DNA of 64,000 nt, taken from the NCBI RefSeq assembly GCF_900130005.1, contig NZ_FQXP01000003.1, positions 434,001-498,000 on the forward strand, in the 5' to 3' direction. This DNA is from Clostridium collagenovorans DSM 3089. Its GTDB lineage: Bacteria > Bacillota > Clostridia > Clostridiales > Clostridiaceae. A model generated the notes under the pieces. That model ran no database searches and had not been told where the DNA came from. It saw nothing but the letters and a program-made list of their open reading frames with translations. This document shows positions 34,014 to 43,332 of the stretch, piece after piece; position 1 is the stretch's first letter, and the number at the start of each line of letters is the position of its first letter. A program made the translations under genes and the position numbers.

Positions 34014-34117
34014 ATTTGCAAAAAAATAAGTTTTTGTTTATAGGAAAATTATTTTTAGGAGGCTTTTGGAGGTGAAAGTCTTTATTAGCAAAGATTTAAT
34101 GTGTTTTAAAAATATAT

Positions 34118-34160
34118 AAGGAGGTGAATCTTAGTAAATTTAATTTTACTAAGAAAGATT
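34118..34160 (+). promoter_or_regulatory. Distant Shine-Dalgarno with bridging hairpin, tyrS
   Basis: AAGGAGGTGA (34118-34127) is 36 nt before the ATG. TCTTAGTAAA (34129-34138) pairs perfectly with TTTACTAAGA (34145-34154), loop 6 nt. Folding brings GGAGG to about 10 nt from the ATG. No ATG, GTG or TTG lies between. Confidence 0.6.
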
Positions 34161-35366
34161 ATGAAAAATATTGATGAACAAATCAGAATTATCATGAAAG
34201 GGGTGGATGAGTTAATAGGACTTGAGGATTTAAAAGAAAAATTAATAAAGGCTGAAAAAGATAATACTCAGTTAATAGTTAAATTAGGCCTAGATCCTAG
34301 TGCTCCAGATATCCATTTAGGTCATACGGTTGTTTTGAGAAAAATAAAACAATTACAAGACTTGGGTCATAGAGCTGTCATAATAATAGGGGATTTCACA
34401 GGTATGATAGGAGATCCAACAGGAAAATCAAAGGCGAGAAAGGCTTTATCAAAAGAGCAAGTTTTAGAAAATGCTAGAACCTACGAAAAACAAATCTTTA
34501 AGGTTTTGGATAGAGATAAGACAGAGGTTAGATTTAATAGTGAATGGCTTTCAGAACTAAAATTAGAAGAAGTTATTTCCTTAGCATCTACTATGACTGT
34601 TGCAAGAATGTTAGAAAGAGAAGATTTTAAAAAGAGATATGAAGGAAATATGCCAATAAGCATACATGAATTCTTCTACCCTTTAATGCAAGGTTACGAT
34701 TCAGTTAAGATAAAAGCTGATATAGAGCTTGGTGGTACAGATCAAAGATTTAATGTATTAATGGGAAGAATGTTACAAAAGGAATTTGGTCAAGACAGTC
34801 AAGCTACAATTTTTATGCCTTTATTAGAGGGAACTGATGGTGTAGATAAAATGAGTAAAAGTTTAGGAAACTACATTGGAATAGATGAACCAGCAGAGGT
34901 TATGTACGAAAAATCTATGACTATTCCTGATGAATTGATTATAAAATACTTTGAATTAGTTACTGATATACATCCAGATGACTTAGATTTAATAAAAGAA
35001 AATTTAGCACAGGATAAGGTTAATCCTAGAGATATAAAAATGCAGTTAGCTAGAGAAATAGTAACTTTATACCATGGAAAAGAAGAAGCTCTTAAAGCTG
35101 AGGAAAGATTTATAACTGTATTCCAAAAGGGAAATATACCAGAGGATATATTAACAGTTGAATCTTCTAAAGAAGCTTTAGATATAGCAGGTATTTTAGT
35201 TGAAAATGAACTTGTTAAAAGTAAAAGTGATGCAAGAAGATTAGCAAGTCAAGGTGGTATAAAGGTTAATGATAAGAAAATTATAGATTTAGCTCATATA
35301 GAAGAAGCAGAAGAGTTAATTGTTCAAGTTGGGAAAAAGAAATTTATAAAAGTAGTATTGAAATAA
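34161..35366 (+). CDS. tyrS: Tyrosyl-tRNA synthetase
   Basis: Charges tRNA-Tyr. It is 401 aa. The class I HIGH motif is in DPSAPDIHLGHTVVL and KMSKS in VDKMSKSLGNYIG. The IGDFTGMIGDPTGKS block and IELGGTDQRFN are typical of the TyrZ-like bacterial subgroup. A C-terminal S4 domain is at about residues 335-400 (SDARRLASQGGIKVNDKK). Control by a Tyr T-box agrees with the product. The ATG at 34161 gives an N-terminus slightly longer than a usual start; an internal ATG at 34194 lacks an SD. Confidence 0.96.
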   Translation: MKNIDEQIRIIMKGVDELIGLEDLKEKLIKAEKDNTQLIVKLGLDPSAPDIHLGHTVVLRKIKQLQDLGHRAVIIIGDFTGMIGDPTGKSKARKALSKEQVLENARTYEKQIFKVLDRDKTEVRFNSEWLSELKLEEVISLASTMTVARMLEREDFKKRYEGNMPISIHEFFYPLMQGYDSVKIKADIELGGTDQRFNVLMGRMLQKEFGQDSQATIFMPLLEGTDGVDKMSKSLGNYIGIDEPAEVMYEKSMTIPDELIIKYFELVTDIHPDDLDLIKENLAQDKVNPRDIKMQLAREIVTLYHGKEEALKAEERFITVFQKGNIPEDILTVESSKEALDIAGILVENELVKSKSDARRLASQGGIKVNDKKIIDLAHIEEAEELIVQVGKKKFIKVVLK

Positions 35367-35651
35367 AATATTATAAACTCATAAAATGGTAGGTGAGTCT
35401 ATGGAAGATGGCTATTATTAGAAATCCTTAAGTGTTAAACTTAAGGATTTTTTTATTTTAAGTAATGAACTTAAATATCCTGAAAATAATAAATATCTTT
35501 TAATATAAGATAACTTAGAGTATTATTTAAATATATAGATATTATAGTAAAAGATAAAATTTAATATTGCTTAGGAAATAAATGGAAAGAAATGCCTTAT
35601 TGAGATAATAATATAAATTAGAAAAAATACATAGAAACTGGAGAGATAAAA

Positions 35652-36392
35652 ATGAGAAATTTTAAGATGATAATACAATACGATGGAAGTAGATATAAAG
35701 GATGGCAAAGACAAACAGGAAAGGATAAATTGCTTACTATTCAAGGTAAAATAGAAGATGTATTAAGTATAATGACAGGAGAAGAAATTGAAGTTATTGG
35801 GTGTGGAAGAACGGATAAGGGAGTCCATGCTGAAAGATACATTGCTAATTTTCAAAGTAGTACAGAAAAAGATACTAACTTTATCTTGAAGTATTTATAT
35901 GAGTATTTACCAGAAGATATTGCTATAATCTCTATAGAAGAGGTAGATAAGAGATTTCATGCAAGGTATAATGTTAAGTCTAAAACTTATATGTATACTA
36001 TAGATAATAATATGATGAGAAATGTATTTATTAGAAAGTTTGCTCTTCATTGCAATGATAATTTAAACATAGAAAATATGAAGAAAGCATCTAAAAGCTT
36101 ATTAGGAACTCATGATTTTCAAAGCTTTACTACTTTTAAGGGTAATAAGTCCACTGTTAGAACCGTAGAAGAGATAAATTTAAAAGAGGACAATGGAATT
36201 ATAAGTATAGTAATAAAGGGTGATGGATTCTTATGGAACATGGTAAGAATCATAGTTGGTACCTTAATAGAAGTAGGAAAAGGAAATATACAAATAGAAG
36301 AAGTTGATAAAATTTTAGAGAAAAAAGAAAGAGCACAAGCAGGTCCTATGGCTCCGGCAAAGGGATTAAAATTAATTGAGGTAAATTATTAA
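35652..36392 (+). CDS. truA: tRNA pseudouridine synthase A
   Basis: Makes pseudouridine at positions 38-40 of the tRNA anticodon stem. It is 246 aa. The catalytic Asp55 is in GCGRTDKGVHA. Other family blocks are IQYDGSRYKGWQRQ, FHARYNVKSKTYMY and FLWNMVRIIVGTLIEVG. SD is GGAGAG. It is a single gene; the usual ribosomal-protein or ECF-transporter neighbours are absent. Confidence 0.96.
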   Translation: MRNFKMIIQYDGSRYKGWQRQTGKDKLLTIQGKIEDVLSIMTGEEIEVIGCGRTDKGVHAERYIANFQSSTEKDTNFILKYLYEYLPEDIAIISIEEVDKRFHARYNVKSKTYMYTIDNNMMRNVFIRKFALHCNDNLNIENMKKASKSLLGTHDFQSFTTFKGNKSTVRTVEEINLKEDNGIISIVIKGDGFLWNMVRIIVGTLIEVGKGNIQIEEVDKILEKKERAQAGPMAPAKGLKLIEVNY

Positions 36393-36862
36393 AAATAAAA
36401 TCTTGTATTGATTTAAGAGATTTATTTAAAAGTGTAATTATGATAATGGAGTGCTAATACTATAATATATATTAAAATTTAAAAACCTATATTTAAAGTT
36501 GTTAAGTAGATTTATTCATGTGATAAAAATGTTAACTATTTAAATATAGGTTTATTTTTATGTGAATTTATGATGAAAATTATTTAAAAACGAAAAAAAT
36601 ATAGTGAAAAAAACAAAACGATTTCATGGATTTAAAGCTTTAAAGTTCGCAAGTATATCATAAAATATCTTTAAAGTATAAGAAAAATCTAGTTAAACTC
36701 TTTAGAAAATGAAAAAAATACGAACTATATAAGAATAATAAAAATCAACATTCGAAATTCTTCAAAAAACATCTTTAAATTTCAAAAAAACTATGGTATA
36801 TTATACAAAATAACTTCTTTAGTAACAACTAAAGGATAATATGGAGTTTGGGGGAATGAATA
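36393..36862. other. Gene-free stretch with terminator and permease leader
   Basis: About 470 bp. A perfect 15-bp stem (36483-36497 with 36539-36553, 41-nt loop) followed by T-rich sequence is the probable terminator of truA. The remainder (36560-36860) is very A-rich with no gene. A TATATTAT-type -10 is near 36795, before the permease. Confidence 0.6.
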
Positions 36863-38200
36863 ATGAAAAAGACGGAATACGGTTTACCTACGGCCGTTGC
36901 GATGATAGTAGGAATTGTTATTGGGTCGGGAATATTCTTTAAAAGTGATAATATTCTTGTAGCAACAGAAGGAAGTATAAGTTTAGGGGTGCTAGTATTT
37001 TGTATAGCTGCAATAGGAATTATTTTTGGAAGCTTAAGTATTTCTGAATTGGCATCACGTACTTCAGAAGCTGGAGGAATTATAACTTATGGAGAATACT
37101 GTTATAATAAACCAATAGCTTGTTCATTAGGATGGTTTCATACTTTTTTATATTTTCCAACCTTAGTATCAGTAATTTCATGGGTTGCAGGTATATATAC
37201 ATGTATATTATTTAATATTGAAGCTACACTTGAGATTCAACTATTCATAGGAATTATAATTATGTTACTTTTATATACAGCTAATATTTTATCAGCTAGA
37301 TTAGGTGGATACTTCCAGAATGCATCTACAATAATAAAGCTTATTCCATTAATATTAATAGCTATAGCTGGTATGATTTTTGGAGATGTTAGCACTATTT
37401 CTATTACAGATATCACTCAAATGAAATCTACAGGATGGATAGCAGCTATTGCACCTATTGCCTTCTCTTTTGATGGATGGATTATTGCTACATCAATAGG
37501 TCATGAAATTAAAGATCCTAAGAAAAACTTACCTAAGGCTCTTGTAATGGCACCATTATTTATACTTGCTATATATGTATTATACTTTGTAGGAATTAGT
37601 ACTTATGTAGGACCAGAGCAGGTAATGGCTTTAGGTGATGAGCATGTATATGTTGCAGCAAATAATATATTTGGAGCTTTTGGAGCTAAACTTATATTAA
37701 TCTTTGTAATTATATCTATAATGGGAACTATAAATGGACTTATTTTAGGTATGACAAGAATGCCTTACTCACTTGCTATTAGAAATATGTTCCCTAAGGC
37801 AGAAAAGGTATCAAAGGTAAATGAAAAGTTAGGAATGCCTGTTGTATCATCATTAATAGCTTTAGGTTTATGTTTACTATGGACAGTTGGACACTACGTA
37901 ACTCAAAAGTTTGGATTATTACCAAACTCAGATATATCGGAAATATCTATTACAGTTAACTATGTATTATACATTTTATTATATGCTAAGGTATTTAAAA
38001 TGGGAGTAAAGGGTGAAATAAAAGGATTATTTAGAGGAAAGATAAACCCTATATTAGCCACAATTGGATCCTTAATTATTTTAATTGGTAGCTTAAGCAA
38101 TCCTTTATTCTTTATATATGCTGCAATTTGTGGTGTTGTTTTAATTGCAGGAGTATTATTCTGTAAGAAGAACCAAAACAAAATAAAGGAATTAATTTAA
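36863..38200 (+). CDS. APC-family amino acid permease
   Basis: Membrane amino acid transporter of 445 aa with about 12 hydrophobic segments. The first contains the APC signature AMIVGIVIGSGIFFKSDNI. The region FSFDGWIIATSIGHEIKDPK is the conserved segment 6 loop of the LAT/SteT-like branch, suggesting an amino acid exchanger. The C-terminus is basic (CKKNQNKIKELI). SD is GGGGGAA. The substrate is not predictable. A terminator follows. Confidence 0.88.
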   Translation: MKKTEYGLPTAVAMIVGIVIGSGIFFKSDNILVATEGSISLGVLVFCIAAIGIIFGSLSISELASRTSEAGGIITYGEYCYNKPIACSLGWFHTFLYFPTLVSVISWVAGIYTCILFNIEATLEIQLFIGIIIMLLLYTANILSARLGGYFQNASTIIKLIPLILIAIAGMIFGDVSTISITDITQMKSTGWIAAIAPIAFSFDGWIIATSIGHEIKDPKKNLPKALVMAPLFILAIYVLYFVGISTYVGPEQVMALGDEHVYVAANNIFGAFGAKLILIFVIISIMGTINGLILGMTRMPYSLAIRNMFPKAEKVSKVNEKLGMPVVSSLIALGLCLLWTVGHYVTQKFGLLPNSDISEISITVNYVLYILLYAKVFKMGVKGEIKGLFRGKINPILATIGSLIILIGSLSNPLFFIYAAICGVVLIAGVLFCKKNQNKIKELI

Positions 38201-38222
38201 ACCCTTCTATTTATTTTAGTTT

Positions 38223-38273
38223 AAGAAGTTATTGTATTATTGAATGTAAGTTCGTAATCAATAACTTCTTTTT
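38223..38273 (+). terminator. Intrinsic terminator after the permease
   Basis: AAGAAGTTATTG (38223-38234) pairs with CAATAACTTCTT (38259-38270), then TTTTT. The loop is 24 nt. Confidence 0.75.
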
Positions 38274-38297
38274 AATTATATATATTCTAATGCACAA

Positions 38298-38477
38298 CCT
38301 TTATTATATTTAGAGGTAATATCCATTATAGAATAAAGGCTACTATTATTAGAAATGTAGAATATTAATTAGAACTTAAATATAGTTCGCAAGCATTACT
38401 ATATTTAGAATTAACTTTCCTTATAAAAGAAAGATAAATAGTAATGCAAATACAGAGCTTAATTAGAACTTATATAG
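38298..38477 (+). repeat. Two tandem ~90-nt hairpin repeats before terC
   Basis: Copy 1 (38298-38385) and copy 2 (38393-38477) share TATATTTAGA and TTAATTAGAACTTA. Each begins with a stem: CCTTTATT/AATAAAGG in copy 1 and GCATTACT/AGTAATGC in copy 2. The three base differences in the 5' arm are all compensated in the 3' arm, so pairing is kept. This indicates a structured RNA or DNA element, not a chance repeat. Its identity is unknown. Confidence 0.6.
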
Positions 38478-38555
38478 AAAAACAAAAAAAATAAATATAC
38501 GGCAAGCTCTCGTCATATAAATATTATGTATAGTATTTATAAGGAGAGATTTTTT

Positions 38556-39368
38556 ATGAAAGTGAGTAAAGCTTTTGGAAACTTTGTTTTATGGGTTGCA
38601 ATAGCAATAGCAATTAATGTTCTTATTTTTGTTTTAAGAGGAGAGAGGGCAGCAGTAGAATTTTTAGGTGGATACATAATTGAAATGAGCTTAAGTATGG
38701 ATAATTTATTTTTATTTCTTATGGTATTTAATAGTTTTGGATTAAGTATGCATGCAGAGGCTAGAGTCTTAGATTATGGTATTTTTGTTGCAATGTTACT
38801 TAGAATGATATTTATTTTTTTAGGAGTAAAGGTTGTTAACGGTTTTCATTCTATATTATATATCTTTGGAATTATAATATTTATTAGTGCACTGAATATA
38901 TTCTTTAAAAAGGATGAAGTTAAGGATTTTAGACAAAGTAAAATAATTAAAATACTTAAAAAAATAATTCCTTTTACTAATAATTTCGTAGGGGATAAGT
39001 TCTTTGTTAAAAATAGAAATAAGCTATATGCTACACCGCTTTTAGCAGTATTAATAATAATTGAATTATCCGATATAATGTTTGCAATAGATTCCATACC
39101 TGCTATATTTTCTATTACAACAGATCCAACCATAGTGTACGTGTCTAATATATGTGCAGTAATATGTTTGAGAAGCATGTATTTTTTACTTGCTAAATTA
39201 AATAATATGTTTAAATACGTTAAGTATGGGGTAGCTTTTATTCTTATGTTTACTGGAGTTAAGCTAATGGGATTATTTTTTAATTTATGTATATCAAATA
39301 TAGCTTCAATTTTAATAATACTAATGATTCTACTTACGAGTATTTTAATTTCATTTATATTTGATTAA
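38556..39368 (+). CDS. TerC family membrane protein (probable metal ion exporter)
   Basis: Integral membrane protein of the TerC/Alx/YkoY group, some of which export Mn2+. It is 270 aa from the ATG at 38556 with SD AAGGAGAG; a 30-nt upstream in-frame ATG lacks an SD. It has seven to eight hydrophobic segments. The two conserved acidic repeats are EMSLSMDNLFLFLMVF (about 46-61) and ELSDIMFAIDSIPAIFSIT (about 170-188). No yybP-ykoY Mn riboswitch is seen. Two tandem structured repeats occupy its leader. Confidence 0.9.
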   Translation: MKVSKAFGNFVLWVAIAIAINVLIFVLRGERAAVEFLGGYIIEMSLSMDNLFLFLMVFNSFGLSMHAEARVLDYGIFVAMLLRMIFIFLGVKVVNGFHSILYIFGIIIFISALNIFFKKDEVKDFRQSKIIKILKKIIPFTNNFVGDKFFVKNRNKLYATPLLAVLIIIELSDIMFAIDSIPAIFSITTDPTIVYVSNICAVICLRSMYFLLAKLNNMFKYVKYGVAFILMFTGVKLMGLFFNLCISNIASILIILMILLTSILISFIFD

Positions 39369-39464
39369 ACTTTATAGATATGATTTGCAGAAAGGTAAAT
39401 TTGTACATAAATATAAGTTTTATAGGTTTATGTTTTTAATTATATCTTTTATTAAGTAACGGAA

Positions 39465-39507
39465 AAAGTTAATGAAAGTATGTTATATAAGGACTTTCAT
39501 TAACTTT
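39465..39507 (+). terminator. Intrinsic terminator after terC
   Basis: A perfect 15-bp stem (39465-39479 with 39493-39507), loop 13 nt. Only a weak T-rich tail follows. A second hairpin (GGTATTATTAA with TTAATAATACC, near 39637-39662) lies downstream of msrA on the other strand. The rest of 39369-39691 is empty. Confidence 0.65.
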
Positions 39508-39691
39508 AAATTTATATTTATTGTAATGTAAATTATAATTGAGATTATAATAAAATTTATAGTAAGCAAAGTTTATTATAAAAAATAGAAACTACATGTC
39601 CAATAATTAATAAATAAAGAACCTTGTTTTTATCTAAGGTATTATTAAGGTTTTAATAATACCTAGTATTTATAAATTAGTAATTAGAAAA

Positions 39692-40249
39692 TTAATCTTC
39701 ATAAATGCTGTAATAGTCATCTCCCCAGTATTTTGAGATGAATTCATCTCTACCAGATTTAGCACGATCTTTTTTATATTCATCTGAATGAGTTTTATAG
39801 AAGTTTTGATGATAATCTTCAGCATTAAAAAATGTGCTATAAGGGAGTATTCTAGTTACTACAGGTTTATCAAATCTACCAGAAGAATTTAAAGCTTCTT
39901 TAGAGGATTCAGCTAATTCTTTTTCTTCTTCGCAGTTATAAAAAATAGCTGCTCTATAAGAAGGTCCTCTGTCTTGAAATTGTCCCTCATCATCTGTAGG
40001 ATCTATTTGCCTCCAAAAGGCATCTAATAATTTAGTATAATTTATAAGTTCAGGATCGTAAACTACCTCTATAGCTTCATAATGTCCTGATTCTTGAGCT
40101 TTTACTTGAGAATATGTAGGATTTTCTAAGTGCCCACCAACATAACCAGAAGTAACTTTTATAATACCCTCTAATACATCGAAGGGAGAAACCATACACC
40201 AGAAGCAACCGCCTGCAAAAACCGCTGTTTTGTAACTTTTATTTGCCAT
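39692..40249 (-). CDS. msrA: Peptide methionine sulfoxide reductase MsrA
   Basis: Reduces methionine-S-sulfoxide in proteins. It is 185 aa from the ATG at 40249 with GGAGG upstream; a farther ATG sits inside that SD region. The catalytic Cys is in AGGCFWCMVSPFD. HLENPTYSQVKAQESGHYEAIEV, with the region given here as residues about 37-59, and YHQNFYKTHSDEY are conserved. No fused MsrB domain is present. Only one further Cys (YNCEEEKE) is present, so the recycling mechanism may be the thioredoxin type with few resolving Cys. Confidence 0.95.
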   Translation of the reverse strand: MANKSYKTAVFAGGCFWCMVSPFDVLEGIIKVTSGYVGGHLENPTYSQVKAQESGHYEAIEVVYDPELINYTKLLDAFWRQIDPTDDEGQFQDRGPSYRAAIFYNCEEEKELAESSKEALNSSGRFDKPVVTRILPYSTFFNAEDYHQNFYKTHSDEYKKDRAKSGRDEFISKYWGDDYYSIYED

Positions 40250-40339
40250 AATAATATCCTCCATATGTTTTTTTTATATTAACATGAAAAATAACTATTA
40301 TTCAATAGTGTATTTAACTAATAAGAAATTATTGTTAGA

Positions 40340-40690
40340 TTATATAGGGTTTTTACCATTGGAGTTTTTTCTAAGTTCCATGTCTTCCTTCATTTCTCTT
40401 TGAATGACTAAAGTCATAAGAGCTCTGAGTAAAAATATAGAGCCTAAAATCAATATTTCATTTAAACTTCTAATTAAAACTGTTTTTAAAATCTCGGCAG
40501 AAAGTTTAAACTCTAGTGCCATAGCCATGGAATTAGCAAATTGATATTTTATAGCATAAGAATCCATAAAAAATAAACCTTTAATATAATGAAAAAAAGC
40601 TTTGAAAGCTCCTATTGTTAAAACTATAATACCCATAATCTCTAATATGTGAACTATAATAGGTACAAATTTTGATATTACTTCTTCCAT
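40340..40690 (-). CDS. DUF1622 membrane protein
   Basis: Uncharacterised family of small membrane proteins. It is 116 aa from the ATG at 40690, next to a GGAGAA SD; the longer frame starting at 40783 has no SD and looks like leader. It has two to three hydrophobic segments (about 10-32 and 73-97). The family-like block is ALEFKLSAEILKTVLIRSLN followed by EILILGSIFLLRALM. It lies divergent from the patatin gene. Function unknown. Confidence 0.8.
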   Translation of the reverse strand: MEEVISKFVPIIVHILEIMGIIVLTIGAFKAFFHYIKGLFFMDSYAIKYQFANSMAMALEFKLSAEILKTVLIRSLNEILILGSIFLLRALMTLVIQREMKEDMELRKNSNGKNPI

Positions 40691-40926
40691 ATAAAAACTT
40701 CTCCTTAATTGTAAATAATCAATAAGTAGTTTAACCAGTATAAAAAAATAAATTCTTAAGTTAAATAAGGTAAATTGTTTCATATTTTAAATAATATAAA
40801 CTCTATTATTATCACATTGCATTATAGAGTAAACATAAGATAGAATTAATATAAAAAGAAGTTTATACTAAGTAAAAAATGGTAAAACTATATAATAGAA
40901 ATACAGACATTAGGAGAGTATGAGTA

Positions 40927-41859
40927 ATGAAGATAGGATTAGTTTTAGCTGGTGGAGGCGCTAGAGGAGCATATCAAGTTGGGGCTTGGAAGGCCTTAAA
41001 AGAACTTGGTATATATAAATATGTAGAAGTTATATCAGGAACTTCAGTGGGAGCATTGAATGCAGTTCTTTTCATGATAAATAATATAGAGTTTGCAGAG
41101 AATATATGGGGTGAAATAACAAAGGAAAAGATGTTACCTACAAATCATATAGAGTTAAGTTTTAGAGAGATATTATTAAAGCTAGGAATGAAAAAAGCAG
41201 CTTTTATTAAAAAATATATGCCAAGAATAATTTCAGGTGGAAATATTTCAAGGGAAAGTCTTAATCTTATAATGGAAAAAATAGATTTTAATATTGTAAA
41301 AGATAATGAGAAAACATGTTATGTAACTTGTACTCAAGTTCCTGAGTTAATACCTAAATATTTTAAATTAAATGAGTGTGATTTGGAAACCATAAAAAGA
41401 GTTTTGTGTGCAACCTCTGCAATACCTATGATATATGAATGTGAAAAGATTGATGAAGTACAGTATTTAGATGGAGGTATAGTTGATAATGTACCACTTC
41501 AAGTAGTATATGGAGAGCACTGTGATATTATAATTATAATTCATTTATCCAAGGAAAGTACAATAAATAAAAGAAATTTCCCCAATACTTCTATAATCGA
41601 GATTATACCAAGTATTATAGAAGAAGGAGATTTTGAAGGGACTTTAGAGTTTAATAAGGATATGAGTAAAAGAAGAATGAGAATAGGATATGAAGATACT
41701 ATGAGTACTTTAATGCCATTGATGGAGCTTACAAGGTTTATAGATAAAGAAAAAGATAAAGAACAAAAAATAATAAGGAAAGAAAGAGAAAATTCATCCT
41801 TAGAGAATAAAAATAATAAGACAATAAAGGATTTTATTAAAGGTATTTTAAATAAATAA
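40927..41859 (+). CDS. Patatin-like phospholipase (RssA-type)
   Basis: Predicted serine lipid acyl hydrolase with a Ser-Asp dyad. It is 310 aa. The oxyanion loop is GGGARGAYQVGAWKAL at about residues 8-23. The nucleophile Ser is in SGTSVGALNA (GxSxG) and the catalytic Asp in YLDGGIVDNVPL. The basic C-terminal tail (after about residue 265) is charged and likely disordered. SD is TAGGAGAG. No signal peptide is seen, so it acts in the cytoplasm or at the inner membrane face. Confidence 0.92.
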   Translation: MKIGLVLAGGGARGAYQVGAWKALKELGIYKYVEVISGTSVGALNAVLFMINNIEFAENIWGEITKEKMLPTNHIELSFREILLKLGMKKAAFIKKYMPRIISGGNISRESLNLIMEKIDFNIVKDNEKTCYVTCTQVPELIPKYFKLNECDLETIKRVLCATSAIPMIYECEKIDEVQYLDGGIVDNVPLQVVYGEHCDIIIIIHLSKESTINKRNFPNTSIIEIIPSIIEEGDFEGTLEFNKDMSKRRMRIGYEDTMSTLMPLMELTRFIDKEKDKEQKIIRKERENSSLENKNNKTIKDFIKGILNK

Positions 41860-41952
41860 ATTATGGGTTAATTCTTTCTTAATATAAGTGAAGTATTAAA
41901 TATGGAAAACTACACAATATAAAGATATAAATTTTAAGAAGAGGTTGTAGTA

Positions 41953-43137
41953 ATGGCATATATAAATTTTAAGGAAGAACGCTTTAAGTGTAAAGGACAA
42001 TTAGAGAAAAGAAGAAAAAATAATAAGAAATTATTTCAAACTTTTACTGACGATCAAAGTATATTAAAAGAGTATAGTCCTTGGAATAGCTATAAGACAG
42101 AGGAAAATCAATGCTTTGGACATGATGGTATAGAAGATGAAAAGGATTATTATGAATTATGTAATAAGGATATAGTTTGTGTAAGGTTTTATAGGTGTAA
42201 ATTTAATAATATAAAATTTACTAAATGTAACTTTATAGGATGTATTTTTGAAGAGTGTGAATTTAGTCATGGAGGAGTTGTTTTTGAAAATTGCACTTTT
42301 TTAAAGGAAAGTCATCAAGAGATACCTTCTTTAAATAAATATGACAATTTTTCCTGTGAATTCATAAACTGCAATTTGTATGTTAAGTTTTTGAATTCCA
42401 ATTTAGCTTTTTGTATATTTGATAATTGCAATGTAGAAAATACTAATTTTGAACAAACTGACTTAAGCAATGTGATAATAGATGAAAGCTTTTTAAAAAT
42501 GGTTATTATTATAGATAGCAACTTAACAGGAGCAAAGTTTCTAGCAACATATATTGAAGATTTAGAATTTAGAGATTTAGGAACAAGCAAGTTAGATGAA
42601 AAAAGTTTTTTTGATAAAATACCTATAAGAGAAAAAACTAAAGAGGAGTATGAAGGGTTATATATGGTTTATGAAACCATAGCTAATAAGTTCAAAGAAA
42701 ACAATTTAACAAATAATTTCGGTGAGTACTACTACTTATGTAACGTAGTTAAGAGAAAAGTATTAAAACCTATTCCTAAGTTTACCTCATGGTTATACTT
42801 TGCTAGTTGTGGATATGGTGAACGTCCTGAATATGCTTTAATATTTTCAAGTTGTATTATTTTGATCTTTGCAGTAGCATTTTTATTTACGGGTATAGAA
42901 ATAGATAATACATTAGTTCAGTACTCTACAACAGGACTTAGTGGTATTTCCTTTATTGAAATACTAAAACAATTTAATAATAGTGTAAATGCTAGTATAG
43001 CTATGTTTACTGGGGTAGGTAATGAATTTATTCAATCAAATCAAATAAACCTTATTTTAGAAAGTTTAGAAATGCTTTTGGGCGTTGTTATGATGGGTGT
43101 AGGTATTGGAGCACTAACAAGAAAGATAGTGAGATAA
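41953..43137 (+). CDS. Pentapeptide-repeat protein with C-terminal two-helix channel-like domain
   Basis: It is 394 aa. Residues about 77-195 form pentapeptide-like repeats with many C/N-F-x-x/N-C units (RFYRCKFNNIKFTKCNFIGC, then FDNCNVENTNFEQTDLS). A linker of about 75 aa leads to a membrane part: segment 1 at about 297-318 (LIFSSCIILIFAVAFLF), a re-entrant-like loop ASIAMFTGVGNEF, and segment 2 at about 368-388 (LLGVVMMGVGIGALT). The layout resembles two-helix ion-channel pores, with TGVGNE where a K+ filter would have TVGYGD. A cytoplasmic sensor plus pore is likely; the ion is uncertain. Confidence 0.75.
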   Translation: MAYINFKEERFKCKGQLEKRRKNNKKLFQTFTDDQSILKEYSPWNSYKTEENQCFGHDGIEDEKDYYELCNKDIVCVRFYRCKFNNIKFTKCNFIGCIFEECEFSHGGVVFENCTFLKESHQEIPSLNKYDNFSCEFINCNLYVKFLNSNLAFCIFDNCNVENTNFEQTDLSNVIIDESFLKMVIIIDSNLTGAKFLATYIEDLEFRDLGTSKLDEKSFFDKIPIREKTKEEYEGLYMVYETIANKFKENNLTNNFGEYYYLCNVVKRKVLKPIPKFTSWLYFASCGYGERPEYALIFSSCIILIFAVAFLFTGIEIDNTLVQYSTTGLSGISFIEILKQFNNSVNASIAMFTGVGNEFIQSNQINLILESLEMLLGVVMMGVGIGALTRKIVR

Positions 43138-43169
43138 TATAGAAGAAAATAGTGAAGTTGAATTAATAA

Positions 43170-43210
43170 ATGATAGTTCTGATGAATACAATTGGGACTA
43201 TCATTTTTTT
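43170..43210 (+). terminator. Intrinsic terminator after the channel-like gene
   Basis: ATGATAGTTC (43170-43179) pairs with GGACTATCAT (43195-43204), then TTTTTTT. Confidence 0.85.
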
Positions 43211-43332
43211 ATTTAAATTTATATTCTGTATTTAATATAAAATAGAACTTATTTTACTTATAAGTAATATTATGGAATATAGTGCTAAATAAATATAGCC
43301 ATTTAAGTATTACCTTAGGGGGGTGACATACT

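Noticed and set aside
38223..38555. yybP-ykoY Mn riboswitch before terC
   Set aside because: The conserved aptamer sequences are absent; the tandem hairpins present do not match that motif.
43137..43332. TPP or other known riboswitch before the ABC importer at 43333
   Set aside because: Only a terminator hairpin and plain AT-rich leader are visible; no THI-box blocks.
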